Position numbers and translations under genes: made by a program
Notes under the pieces: generated by a model
Databases searched by the model: none
The model's input: the letters and a program-made list of their open reading frames with translations, nothing else
What the model was told of the DNA's origin: nothing
Part shown: positions 7,708 through 17,018 of the stretch, one piece after another
Layout: the number at the start of each line of letters is the position of its first letter
How positions within the stretch are numbered: position 1 is the stretch's first letter
Assembly (NCBI GenBank): GCA_963822295.1
Contig: CAWGHD010000002.1
Location: 2,604,001 to 2,668,000, forward strand
DNA: 64,000 nucleotides
Direction of reading: 5' to 3'
Source: VRUE01 sp963822295
Lineage (GTDB): Bacteria; Actinomycetota; Thermoleophilia; Solirubrobacterales; 70-9

Positions 7708-10509
7708 ATGACTGCCCCCGTCGCACCGGCCGTTTCCTCTCGACACGCGGGAGTGCTCGCTGCACTGATTGCGCTGCTGGCCTTCGTCCTCCTGCTCGGC
7801 GCAGTGAAGATGACGAGCCCGGCCGAGGCCGCCACGGGCATCACCGAATTCGAAACCAGGGTCTCCGACACCCAGGCGGGCGGTCACCCCGACGTGTACG
7901 TCGCCCTCTTTTGGAAAAACCACGGCAGCCCGCCGCCCGCGCCATGCAGCTGCGACGACGTCAGGATCGTCACCACCGACATGCCGACCGGCTTCATCGG
8001 TAATCAGGATGCCGTCGCCACCTGCGCATATGCGCAGTTCAGTCTCAATCAGTGCTCACCTGATGCCCAGCTGGGGGCCGCCTACCCGCCGGTACCGTTG
8101 GTGGGCGGGTACGTGCCCCTCTATAACCTCGAGGCTCCGAACGATCAGCCCGCACGGACCGGCTTCATCATTCCGACGGTGGGTGCACCCCAACTGCTGA
8201 ACCTCGTCGCCCGAACCGAGAGCGACTACGGCCTCAGCACCGAATCGTCACAACTCTTCCACCTTCTCCAACCGAACGCGTTCTTTTTGTGGCTGTGGGG
8301 GGTCCCCGCAGATCCCATCCACGACAGCGCGCGATTCAAATCTCCGGTTACCGGTATCGGAACCTGCGGTACGTCGCCGGTTAATCCGGAATACCCGGGA
8401 GGTATCAACTACCCGAATCCGTGCCCGGGCATCACGGAAGCTTCCTCGACGCTACCGCCGGTGCCGCTGCTGCAGAACCCGACCACTTGTGGGGTTCCAC
8501 TCAGCTCAAGAATAACCCTTGAATATTACACGAAAGAGTTTGTCTCGGCGGAAGCTCCGTGGCCGGCGACCACCGGGTGTGACCAGCTCAGCTTCGACCC
8601 GAGCCTCACCACCAAGACCACCACGTCTCAGGCGGACACGGCCAGTGGCCTCGACGTCGATCTGAAAGTCCCGCAGACGATGAGCGCCGACACACCGTCG
8701 CAGACCGAGATCAAAGCCTCGACCACGACGCTGCCCGTCGGTTTCTCGATCAACCCCAATGCCGCGGACGGAAAGACGGTGTGCACCGACATCGAGGGGG
8801 CGTTCGGAACCAGGGACGCGGCGCGATGCCCGGAGCACTCCAAGGTCGGGACCGTGGAAATCGACAGCTCCGCTCTGCCGGGGCCGATTTTCGGGGCGAT
8901 CTACCTCGGCGAGCCGCGTCCCGGCGAGCGGTACCGGATCTTCCTCACCGCAGATGGGTTCGGCGTGCACGTGAAGCTCGCCGGAACGGCGAGCCCCGAC
9001 CCGCAGACGGGGCAGATCGAGGTTCGCTTCGAGGACCTGCCGCAGACACCGTTCTCGCGCTTCAACATGCACTATTTCGGCTCTGAGCGAGGTCTGATGG
9101 CGACCCCGACCCAGTGCGGCACCTACGCGGTGGAGACCGACTTCACCCCCTGGAACAACGCGCTGCCGGTTCAGCACCTGACCAGCTACTTCACGATCGA
9201 CTCGGGCCCCGGTGGCCGCCCCTGCCCCGGCAAACCGCGCCCCTTCGATCCCAAGCTCACCGCCGGCGTCTGGAACAACACCGCCGGGATGACGTCGCCG
9301 GTCAGCTTCCGCATCACGCGCGAGGACGGCGACCAGAACCTCCAGGGGGTCGAGGTCACCAGCCCGCCTGGCCTCTCCGCCTTCCTGGCCGGCATCCCCT
9401 ACTGCTCGGAGGCGGCCCTCGCCGCGATCTCGACCGCCGGCTACACGGGCCTCTCAGAGCTGGCGAGTCCCACCTGCCCGGCCGCGAGCCGGGTCGGCAC
9501 CGCGGTCACCGGAGCGGGCGCCGGAACCCACCCTCTGTTCACGTCCGGCAGGGTCTACCTGGCGGGCCCGTACAAGGGGGCTCCGCTGAGCCTCGCGACC
9601 GTCGTCCCCGCTGTTTCCGGTCCGTATGACCTCGGCAACGTCGTCGTTCGGGTTGCGCTACGGGTCGATCCACTGACGGCCCAGATCACCGCGGTCTCCG
9701 ATCCGCTTCCGCAGATGATCGAGGGGATCCCTCTGCGGCTGCGCTCGGTCCTCGTCGATCTCGACCGGTCCAATTTCACGCTCAATCCCACCAACTGCAA
9801 CCCGTTCGAGATCGCCTCGGCGATCACTGGCAGCGAAGGCGGGGTCGCCCGGCCGAGCTCCCACTTCCAGGTGTCGAACTGCCGCAACCTCGACTACGGG
9901 CCGAGGCTCTCGCTGAAGCTCAGCGGCGGCCTCAAACGGCGCGGCCACCCCGCGGTGCAGGCGGTGCTGACCACCGGTACGCGCGAAGCGAACAGCCGCA
10001 GCATCTCGGTGTCGCTGCCCCCGGGCGAGCAGCTCGACAACGGCCATATCCAGACGATCTGCACCCGGGTCCAGTTCGCCGCGGACAGCTGTCCGGCGGG
10101 CTCCCAGATCGGCGAGGCCGAGGCGCAGACGCCGCTTCTCGACAAGCCCCTCCGGGGCAAGGTGTACCTGCGCTCCTCCTCGAATGAGCTCCCCGACCTC
10201 GTCGCCGATCTCCGCGGCCAGATCGACATCGAGGTGGTCGGCAAGATCGACACGACGAAGGACGGTGCCCTCCGCACCACCATCACCCAGGTTCCCGACG
10301 CCCCCGTCTCACGGGTCGAGCTGAACCTCCTCGGCGGGGCCAGGGGCCTCCTGATCAACAGCGAAAGCCTCTGCAAGGAGACGAAGCGGGCGAAGGTGAA
10401 GATGACGGCGCAGAACGGCGCCACGCTCACCCGCCGGCCGAAGCTGCAGACGAACTGCGGGTCCGCCGCGCGACACAAACGTCACCACGACCGGAGGGCC
10501 GGCCGATGA
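7708..10509 (+). CDS. large secreted protein of unrecognised family (paralogue of the gene at 14105)
   Basis: 933 residues. ATG 7708 is preceded by GAGGAG with 9-nt spacing; a GTG at 7672 is in frame but has no such signal. A signal peptide (VLAALIALLAFVLLLGAVKM) is followed by the signature SDTQAGGHPD. The body has repeated beta-rich modules, each with a pattern like C...F....CP..S.VG........P..G..YL, for example CPEHSKVGTVEIDSSALPGP and CPAGSQIGEAEAQTPLLDKP. A motif RGLMATPTQCGTYA is shared with the paralogue. It ends in a single Cys and a His/Arg-rich tail. I do not recognise the family or a catalytic site. The stop overlaps the next start (ATGA). Confidence 0.75.
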   Translation: MTAPVAPAVSSRHAGVLAALIALLAFVLLLGAVKMTSPAEAATGITEFETRVSDTQAGGHPDVYVALFWKNHGSPPPAPCSCDDVRIVTTDMPTGFIGNQDAVATCAYAQFSLNQCSPDAQLGAAYPPVPLVGGYVPLYNLEAPNDQPARTGFIIPTVGAPQLLNLVARTESDYGLSTESSQLFHLLQPNAFFLWLWGVPADPIHDSARFKSPVTGIGTCGTSPVNPEYPGGINYPNPCPGITEASSTLPPVPLLQNPTTCGVPLSSRITLEYYTKEFVSAEAPWPATTGCDQLSFDPSLTTKTTTSQADTASGLDVDLKVPQTMSADTPSQTEIKASTTTLPVGFSINPNAADGKTVCTDIEGAFGTRDAARCPEHSKVGTVEIDSSALPGPIFGAIYLGEPRPGERYRIFLTADGFGVHVKLAGTASPDPQTGQIEVRFEDLPQTPFSRFNMHYFGSERGLMATPTQCGTYAVETDFTPWNNALPVQHLTSYFTIDSGPGGRPCPGKPRPFDPKLTAGVWNNTAGMTSPVSFRITREDGDQNLQGVEVTSPPGLSAFLAGIPYCSEAALAAISTAGYTGLSELASPTCPAASRVGTAVTGAGAGTHPLFTSGRVYLAGPYKGAPLSLATVVPAVSGPYDLGNVVVRVALRVDPLTAQITAVSDPLPQMIEGIPLRLRSVLVDLDRSNFTLNPTNCNPFEIASAITGSEGGVARPSSHFQVSNCRNLDYGPRLSLKLSGGLKRRGHPAVQAVLTTGTREANSRSISVSLPPGEQLDNGHIQTICTRVQFAADSCPAGSQIGEAEAQTPLLDKPLRGKVYLRSSSNELPDLVADLRGQIDIEVVGKIDTTKDGALRTTITQVPDAPVSRVELNLLGGARGLLINSESLCKETKRAKVKMTAQNGATLTRRPKLQTNCGSAARHKRHHDRRAGR

Positions 10510-13500
10510 GGCGCCGGTTGCGGCTGACGGGGATGCTCCTGGCCTGCTGTTCCGCCGGGCTTCTGGCCCTGGCGGCGACCGCTTCCGCCAGGCAGATCCA
10601 CACATACACCGCGGGTGCGACCTTCAACGGCGCCACCTCAACCGCCGGCGCGTTCACAAACCAGCTCGGCCGTCTCGACATCATCCATGCCAACGGCAAC
10701 GTCCTGGTGCAGAACGGCAACAGGGTGATTCAATTCGACGCCGCCGGGAACCCGGTGCCGTTCAGCGCGCTCGGGGCGGCAGACTTCGTGACAATCCCCC
10801 CCGGTACGCCGCCGCAAGTTGGGATCACCCGGGCGGACGTCGAGGTCGACAACAATCCCAGCTCGACAGGATTCGGCTTCTACGTCGGCGGAGACAATAA
10901 GAACCAGGCGGCTTCATTCAACTTCGACGGGACCTCCAGGCCCTTTGTCCATGGGGCGACGGGCCCGAGCTGCGGCATTGGCGTCAGGCCGGACGGGACC
11001 GTCGTCCTGTCGACCAGTGCGGGCGGGGGGCAAATGTTCAACCCCCTCGCCGAAGATGTGGGCAACTTCCACTTCATAGGAGCCAACCAGGGTCACGGCG
11101 CCTGCTATCCGGATTTCGACAGCGCGAACCATGGCTACATCATCGAGCTCGTCGGTGTTGCCGGTACGGGGCCGGGCCTGGTCAAGTTCGAGGTCGGAGG
11201 GCTGCCCTGCTGCGCACACGAAAATCAGTTCAACTTCACCAACAACCAGCAGAACGTCGCGGTCGACGTCTCGAACGACAACGTCTTCGCCCTGACCTTG
11301 GGAAACCGGGTGACGGAGTACAACTCCGAAGGAGCGCCGCTGTTTACCTTCGGTGGCCCCGCCGGCCCGTTCGCCGGCCTCACCACGGCGGTGGGAGTTG
11401 CGGTCAATCCGACCAGCCACACCGTCTATGTCGCCGCCCGGGGGCCCGGCACCGCGAGGGTTCAGACCTTCACCCAGGACCCGGGGACCACGACGGTCCC
11501 GACGGTTACGACGACTCCGGCCGTTGCCACCCCCACCACCGCCGTCCTCAACGGTGTCGTGAATCCGGATGGCATCGAAACAACCACCTGCAAATTCGAA
11601 TGGGGGACCACCGCGGCATACGCCGGAGCGCCGGTGGACTGCTCCGAGGGAAAAGTCTTCGCGGGCTCCAGCGACAACAACGTCAGCGCGCCGATCGGGG
11701 GGCTGGGGCCCCTCGGTACGGAATATCACTACCGGGTGACCTCAACCAATGCCAACGGGATCTCCGCCTTCGGCGTCGACCGCAACTTCCGGGCATCGAA
11801 CCCGCCCGTGATCACGGACGAACTGGTCAGCGAGGTGAACACCGACTCGGCGCGCTTCAGCTTCGACATCGATCCTCAGGGAAGCGAGACGTCGTACAGC
11901 CTCGAGCTGGAAGAATGCGCCCCGGCCTGCGCTCCGATCGCCCTGCCGGATGGTGCCCTCGTCTCGCATCTCGGCAACCAGCACGGGACCCGGGTCCTGG
12001 CCGGGCTCGCACCTGGAACGGAACACAAAGTCCGGGTGGTCGCCAGGAACGACGCCGGAACCGTGCCGGGGCCGGTACAGAAATTCATAACCTTTCCCCT
12101 GCCCGAAGGCATCGACGAATGCGGCAACGCGCAGGTCAGGCAGCAGACGGGCTCCTCGCTGCTGTTCGACTGCCGTTCCTATGAGCTGGTCTCCGCGCGC
12201 AATGCCGGCGGCTACGACGTCGAGTCGGATGTGGTGCCCGGCCAGGAACCGCTGCCGGCGCAGCCGCTGGCCGACGACCGGGCGCTCTACTCGCTCCATT
12301 TCGGTCTCGTGCCCGGTATCGAAGGCAGCCCGACGAACTTCGGCAGGGATCCCTACGTGGCGACTCGAGGCCCGAGCGGCTGGTCGACCAAATACGTCGG
12401 CCTGCCCTCAGACGGGATGGCCTCGTCGGACCCCTTCGGCTCGGAGCCGCTGGGGACCGACGGCGGCCTCAACGTCTTCGCCTTCGGCGGCCCCGACATC
12501 TGCGACCCCTGCTTCGGGGACGGTTCGACCAACATCCCCGTGCGGCTGGGAGACGGGTCGCTGATCCAGGGAATCGCCGGCTCCCTCGCACCCGGCCCGG
12601 CGGATCCCGCCGGCGAGGTGCGAAGGCACCTCTCCGAGGACGGTTCCCATCTGATCTTCGGAACGACCACGAAAATCGAGCCCGCCGGCAATGGAGGGGG
12701 CGACGTCACGATCTACGACCGCAACCTCGACGCCGGCACGACCCAGGTCGTCTCGACTCTGCCGGGCGGCGCGACGATGACCGGGCCGGGCATCGCGGCC
12801 CTGGACGTGTCGGACAACGGCTCTCGCGTCCTCGTCGGCAAGCTGGTCTCGGCGGATGGGGCCGGGAACGAGTACTTCGACCTCTACATGCACGTCGGCA
12901 CGAATGCCAACTCGGTCCAGGTCCTCGACAGCGCCTCGGGAGCGCTCTACGCCGGGATGAGCTCGGACGGGACCAAGGTGTACTTCACGACCCCCGACCC
13001 GGTCGACTCCGACACCGATTCGAGCGTCGACCTCTATCGGGCGAACGTCGGCTCCTTGAGCGCCACGATCGAACGCGTCTCGTTCGGAGGCGGCGCCGGG
13101 GACACCGACGCCTGCAACCCGGTCGCCAACACAGCGGGGAACAACTGGAATGCCGTGGGCGGGGCCTCGCCCGACACCTGCGGCGTCGTCGCGATCGGCG
13201 GCGGAGGCGGGGTGTCCGCCAGCGGCCCTGCCTACTTCCTCACTCCGGAGGCGCTCAACGGAGGCGGCACGCTCAACCAGCCGAATCTCTATTTCGGCCA
13301 GCTCGGCGCCTCGCCTCAGTTCGTCGCCACGCTTGAGCCGGACAATCCTGCGGTCCTCAACTCGGTCGCCGACAGCGAGGTCCGCCGCACGGCCGACTTC
13401 CAGGTCACCTCGGACGGCGACTACGCGGTGTTCACGTCGGTTCTCTCGCTGACCGGCTACCCGAACATCGGCCACTCGGAGATATTCCGATTCGACTCGG

Positions 13501-14078
13501 TCTTCAACGCGGTCGACTGCGCCTCGTGCCCGCCGACCAACGCGGGGGGGACGGGCGACGCGAGCCTCGCGTCCGCGGGCCTCAACATCACGGACGACGG
13601 CATCGTCTTCTTCACCACCGCCGAGCCGCTGGTGCTGAGGGACACGAACGGCAAGAAGGACGCCTATGAGTGGAAGGACGGCGAGAGCCAGATCGTCTCG
13701 ACCGGCAAGGAGCCCACGGACTCCGGGATGCTCTCGGTCAGCGCCGACGGCCTCAACGCCTTCTTCTTCACCCGCCAGACCCTCGTCAACGAGGACGAAA
13801 ACGGCGCCACGGTGAAGATCTACACGGCCCGCGCGGACGGCGGCTACCTCTATGACCCGCCGTCCTTCCCCTGCGCCGCCTCCGACGAGTGCCACGGGCC
13901 GGGCACGCAGCCGGGACCGGCGCCGCCGATCAACACGGTCACCGGGTCCGAAGGCGTGACCGGGCCAAGGGCATGCCGACGCAGCCACGTGAGGAAGAAC
14001 GGGACCTGCGTGAAGAAAAAGAAGAAGAAAAAGCAGCGGCGCCGCAGTCGCTCCACGCGCCACAACCAGGGGCGATGA
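10506..14078 (+). CDS. very large secreted protein: propeller, FN3-like and PD40-like repeats
   Basis: 1190 residues, second copy of the architecture seen at 3564. It has a signal peptide (MLLACCSAGLLALAATASA), an N-terminal propeller-like region, two FN3-like modules (about 330-540) and the junction CGNAQVRQQTG / DCRSYELVSARNAGG. A PD40-like half follows (for example SEDGSHLIFGTTTKIEP, SDNGSRVLVGKLVSADG). CAASDECHG and a basic tail (CRRSHVRKNGTCVKKKKKKK) close it. The start ATG overlaps the previous stop, indicating translational coupling. Function unknown; the shared junction and tail with the gene at 3564 show common descent. Confidence 0.8.
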   Translation: MRRRLRLTGMLLACCSAGLLALAATASARQIHTYTAGATFNGATSTAGAFTNQLGRLDIIHANGNVLVQNGNRVIQFDAAGNPVPFSALGAADFVTIPPGTPPQVGITRADVEVDNNPSSTGFGFYVGGDNKNQAASFNFDGTSRPFVHGATGPSCGIGVRPDGTVVLSTSAGGGQMFNPLAEDVGNFHFIGANQGHGACYPDFDSANHGYIIELVGVAGTGPGLVKFEVGGLPCCAHENQFNFTNNQQNVAVDVSNDNVFALTLGNRVTEYNSEGAPLFTFGGPAGPFAGLTTAVGVAVNPTSHTVYVAARGPGTARVQTFTQDPGTTTVPTVTTTPAVATPTTAVLNGVVNPDGIETTTCKFEWGTTAAYAGAPVDCSEGKVFAGSSDNNVSAPIGGLGPLGTEYHYRVTSTNANGISAFGVDRNFRASNPPVITDELVSEVNTDSARFSFDIDPQGSETSYSLELEECAPACAPIALPDGALVSHLGNQHGTRVLAGLAPGTEHKVRVVARNDAGTVPGPVQKFITFPLPEGIDECGNAQVRQQTGSSLLFDCRSYELVSARNAGGYDVESDVVPGQEPLPAQPLADDRALYSLHFGLVPGIEGSPTNFGRDPYVATRGPSGWSTKYVGLPSDGMASSDPFGSEPLGTDGGLNVFAFGGPDICDPCFGDGSTNIPVRLGDGSLIQGIAGSLAPGPADPAGEVRRHLSEDGSHLIFGTTTKIEPAGNGGGDVTIYDRNLDAGTTQVVSTLPGGATMTGPGIAALDVSDNGSRVLVGKLVSADGAGNEYFDLYMHVGTNANSVQVLDSASGALYAGMSSDGTKVYFTTPDPVDSDTDSSVDLYRANVGSLSATIERVSFGGGAGDTDACNPVANTAGNNWNAVGGASPDTCGVVAIGGGGGVSASGPAYFLTPEALNGGGTLNQPNLYFGQLGASPQFVATLEPDNPAVLNSVADSEVRRTADFQVTSDGDYAVFTSVLSLTGYPNIGHSEIFRFDSVFNAVDCASCPPTNAGGTGDASLASAGLNITDDGIVFFTTAEPLVLRDTNGKKDAYEWKDGESQIVSTGKEPTDSGMLSVSADGLNAFFFTRQTLVNEDENGATVKIYTARADGGYLYDPPSFPCAASDECHGPGTQPGPAPPINTVTGSEGVTGPRACRRSHVRKNGTCVKKKKKKKQRRRSRSTRHNQGR

Positions 14079-14104
14079 GACAGATGAGCAAGGAGAAGAC
14101 CAAG

Positions 14105-16816
14105 ATGCGCCGCAATGTGACCGTGGCGAGCCTGATCGCCCTGACGATCGCCCTGACGATGGCGGTCCCGGCCCAGGCCAGCCAGGTGATCGAAAGCTTC
14201 AGCGTCAGCAGCTCGGACACCGAGGCCGGTGGCCACCCGGACCTCGGCGCCTCGATCGACCTCGAAAACCCGGGCCTGCCCGAGGCCGCGAAAAACGTGA
14301 TCGTGAACTTCCCGGAGGGGGTCTTCGGGAACCCGCAGGCGATCCCGACCTGCTCGTCCGCGAGCTTCGCGCTCAACGAATGCATGCCCGCGGCGCAGGC
14401 GGGGCTGATCACCGTCCGCGCGAACTACTCCGGCAACCCGAACTACCTGCTCGGCACGGCGCCCCTCTACAACTTGGACGCGCGCGGCGACTTCGAGACC
14501 GCTCGTTTCGCCTTCGTCGCGCCCACGGTGGACATCCCGATCAACATCCCGGTCAACGTCCGGACCGGCGGCGACTACGGGCTGCGGATGACCGTTACCG
14601 GGGTAACGCAAAAAATCCCGCTGGCCTCGGTGGACGTGATGGTGTGGGCCTACCCGGCAGACATCGAACACGACGGCGAGCGCTTCAACATCGGGGCGCC
14701 GGGCGACCCCGCCGGCTGTCCGGGCCTTTCCCTCCCCAGCTGCATCCTCCCGCCGTACCCGACCGCGTCGATACCGGTGCAGCCGTTCATCGACAACCCC
14801 AGCATCTGCACGGGCCAGCCGCTGACGACGAGCCTGACGGTCGAGACTTACCAGGATCCGGCCAACCCGGACGTCGCAGAGTCCACCTACCCGGCCACGA
14901 CAGACTGCGAAAAACAGAAGTTCGAACCGGTTCTCAACATCGCACTGACCTCGAAAGAGGCGGATTCGGCGGCCGGCATGGACCTGCAGCTCAGGACCGC
15001 CCAATTCCTCGGGCGATCCAACTCGCCCTCCCAGCTTCAATCGGCGTCGGTCACCCTGCCTCAGGAGCTGACGATCAACCCCGACGCCGCCGACGGTCAG
15101 AGCGCCTGCCTCGACAGCCAGGCAAACTTCGGCAGCGAGGCGCCGAGCGCATGTCCCGACAACTCGAAGATCGGGACCTTCGACCTGCACACCCCGGCCC
15201 TGACCCAGCCGCTGACCGGGTCCCTGTACTTCGGTGAGCCAAAACCGGGCAACCAGTACCGCGTGTTCATGATCTCCTCGGGCTTCGGGATCTACTCCAA
15301 GCTGGTCGCGGAGGCTCACCCCGATCCTGTGACCGGACAGGTCACCATGTCGGTGTCAGACCTGCCACAGGTGCCGTTCGAGGAGTTCAACCTCCATCTA
15401 TTCGCCTCGGATCGCGGCCTGATGGCGACGCCGACGCAGTGCACGATCTATGCGGCGCGCGGGACCTTCAAACCGTGGAACAAAACTCTCTCGACCCAGG
15501 TCTCCTCGGCGAACCTCAGCGTGACCTCGGGACCGGGAGGGGGGGCGTGCCCGGGCACGATTCGGCCGTTCAACCCACGCCTGCTCGCGGGCACGTCGAG
15601 CCCCACGGGCGGGGATTTCTCGAGCTTCACCCTGAAGCTCGACCGCGACGACGGCGACCAGTTCCTCAAAGACCTCACCTTCAGGATGCCGCCGGGGTTC
15701 ACCGGATCGCTTCGGGGCATCGCCTACTGCCCGGAAGCGGCGATCAATGCCGCGGCTCAGGGTCTCGGGCGCAGCGAGCAGGCGACGCCGAGCTGCCCGG
15801 CCTCGAGTCAGATCGGGACGACGAACGTCGCCGCCGGGCCGGGTTCGCACCCGTTCCACGCGATCGGGAAGATGTACCTCTCGGGACCGTTCAGAGGAGC
15901 GCCCCTGAGCGTTGCCGCGATCACCCCGGCGCTGGCCGGTCCCTATGACTACGGGGTGGTGGTCGTTCGGGTGGCCCTGCATGTCGATCCGCTGACGGCA
16001 CAGGTCTTCGCGGCCTCGGACACCGTGCCCTCGATCATCGGCGGCGTGCCGATTCGGATGCGTTCGATCCAGGTCAACATCGACAAGCCCGAATTCACGA
16101 TCAACCCCACCAACTGCTCACCGTCCACCGTGAGCAGCCAGGGGATCGGCGACCAGGGCACGGTGACCGACTTCTCCTCGTACTTCCAGGTGGTCGATTG
16201 CGAGAAGCTGCCCTTCAAACCGAAGATGAGGATGCGCCAGACGGGTGGTCGCAAATCGACGCGCAGGGCAAGCAATCCCGCTCTGCGACTCGACCTTCGA
16301 ACCCGAAAGGGCGATGCCAACGTCAAATCTGTGTCGGTGACGCTCTCGAACGCCTTCGAGATCGACCAGCGCCACCTCGGCAACATCTGCTCGGAGAAAG
16401 AGCTCGTCGAGAAACAGTGCGCGGGCCGCACGCCGATCGGCAAGGCGACGACGAAAACGCCGCTGCTCGACCAGCCGCTCGCCGGCCCGGTCTACGCGGT
16501 CTCCGGCTCCGGCGGCCTGCCGCGGCTGGCCTTCATCCTCAACGGCCAGGTCAATCTCGTCCCCCGCGCCGACACCAAAACCGTCAACGGCCGCCTGCAG
16601 ACGACCGCCCCGGTCGTTCCGGACGCGCCGATCGGCCACTTCCGGATGATCGTCTTCGGCGGCAAGGCGGGCTACCTGATCAACACGCGCGACATCTGCG
16701 CGAACACGCCCATCACCCGGGTCGCGTACACCGCTCAGAACGGCAAGACGAGGTCGGAAAAAGTCCCGGTGAAGGCGTCGTGCGGCAAGCGCAAGGCCGG
16801 GCGCAAGGGCGCCTGA
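14105..16816 (+). CDS. large secreted protein of unrecognised family (paralogue of the gene at 7708)
   Basis: 903 residues. ATG 14105 is chosen because AAGGAGAAG lies 7-8 nt upstream; in-frame ATGs at 14075 and 14084 lack a site. Signal peptide (IALTIALTMAVPAQAS), then SDTEAGGHPDLGASIDLENP. Internal beta modules carry CPDNSKIGTFDLHTPALTQP, CPASSQIGTTNVAAGPG and CAGRTPIGKATTKTPLLDQP. It shares SDRGLMATPTQC and the order of modules with the 7708 protein. It ends KASCGKRKAGRKGA. No enzyme motif is visible. Last gene of the array; about 200 nt then separate it from the convergent genes. Confidence 0.75.
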   Translation: MRRNVTVASLIALTIALTMAVPAQASQVIESFSVSSSDTEAGGHPDLGASIDLENPGLPEAAKNVIVNFPEGVFGNPQAIPTCSSASFALNECMPAAQAGLITVRANYSGNPNYLLGTAPLYNLDARGDFETARFAFVAPTVDIPINIPVNVRTGGDYGLRMTVTGVTQKIPLASVDVMVWAYPADIEHDGERFNIGAPGDPAGCPGLSLPSCILPPYPTASIPVQPFIDNPSICTGQPLTTSLTVETYQDPANPDVAESTYPATTDCEKQKFEPVLNIALTSKEADSAAGMDLQLRTAQFLGRSNSPSQLQSASVTLPQELTINPDAADGQSACLDSQANFGSEAPSACPDNSKIGTFDLHTPALTQPLTGSLYFGEPKPGNQYRVFMISSGFGIYSKLVAEAHPDPVTGQVTMSVSDLPQVPFEEFNLHLFASDRGLMATPTQCTIYAARGTFKPWNKTLSTQVSSANLSVTSGPGGGACPGTIRPFNPRLLAGTSSPTGGDFSSFTLKLDRDDGDQFLKDLTFRMPPGFTGSLRGIAYCPEAAINAAAQGLGRSEQATPSCPASSQIGTTNVAAGPGSHPFHAIGKMYLSGPFRGAPLSVAAITPALAGPYDYGVVVVRVALHVDPLTAQVFAASDTVPSIIGGVPIRMRSIQVNIDKPEFTINPTNCSPSTVSSQGIGDQGTVTDFSSYFQVVDCEKLPFKPKMRMRQTGGRKSTRRASNPALRLDLRTRKGDANVKSVSVTLSNAFEIDQRHLGNICSEKELVEKQCAGRTPIGKATTKTPLLDQPLAGPVYAVSGSGGLPRLAFILNGQVNLVPRADTKTVNGRLQTTAPVVPDAPIGHFRMIVFGGKAGYLINTRDICANTPITRVAYTAQNGKTRSEKVPVKASCGKRKAGRKGA

Positions 16817-16835
16817 GGGTAGCCTCGGTACGGTC

Positions 16836-16864
16836 TTGATTATCCAGGTACGGCGGTGTACAAT
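16836..16864 (+). promoter_or_regulatory. near-consensus sigma-70 promoter
   Basis: TTGATT (16836-16841), an exact 17-nt spacer and TACAAT (16859-16864). This is the best sigma-70 match I see in the window. It points into a 200-nt spacer that has no long reading frame on this strand, so the product is more likely an RNA. Confidence 0.6.
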
Positions 16865-16870
16865 GGTGTC

Positions 16871-17000
16871 GTCGTTATGACACGAGTACGGAACTGCGCC
16901 ATGGCAATGGAGTTCCACCCCGTGGTTGCTACCTACCCTGGGTGCGACCGCATTTAGCGGGCTTGGTACGGGTGTCGGGGTCATTCCTGCCCCGACACCC
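16871..17000 (+). ncRNA. candidate structured small RNA
   Basis: The expected transcript starts near 16871 and ends at a perfect hairpin (16970-17000). Visible structure: GGAACT (16890-16895) pairs with AGTTCC (16911-16916), continuing as CCAT (16899-16902) with ATGG (16907-16910) around the loop GGCA and a 3-nt bulge. CCAC-CCC-GTGG follows (16916-16926). I do not recognise a known RNA family. A 26-codon frame (16877-16957) lies inside it with no ribosome binding site, so a short peptide remains an alternative. Confidence 0.45.
16970..17000. terminator. perfect 11-bp hairpin between convergent units
   Basis: GGGTGTCGGGG pairs with CCCCGACACCC around a 9-nt loop. There is no T-run, as in many high-GC actinobacterial terminators. 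It sits between the plus-strand array and small RNA candidate and the minus-strand gene ending at 17019, so it may act in both directions. Confidence 0.55.
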
Positions 17001-17018
17001 GGCCGCCTGTTCGCTAGC

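Noticed and set aside
6003..7871. 622-codon minus-strand frame opposite the 3564 gene
   Set aside because: No motif and skewed composition (Arg, Gly, Asp-Val); the plus-strand protein has a signal peptide and repeated domains.
12408..14063. 551-codon minus-strand frame opposite the 10506 gene
   Set aside because: Same reasons; it is an antisense shadow of a clear PD40-like region.
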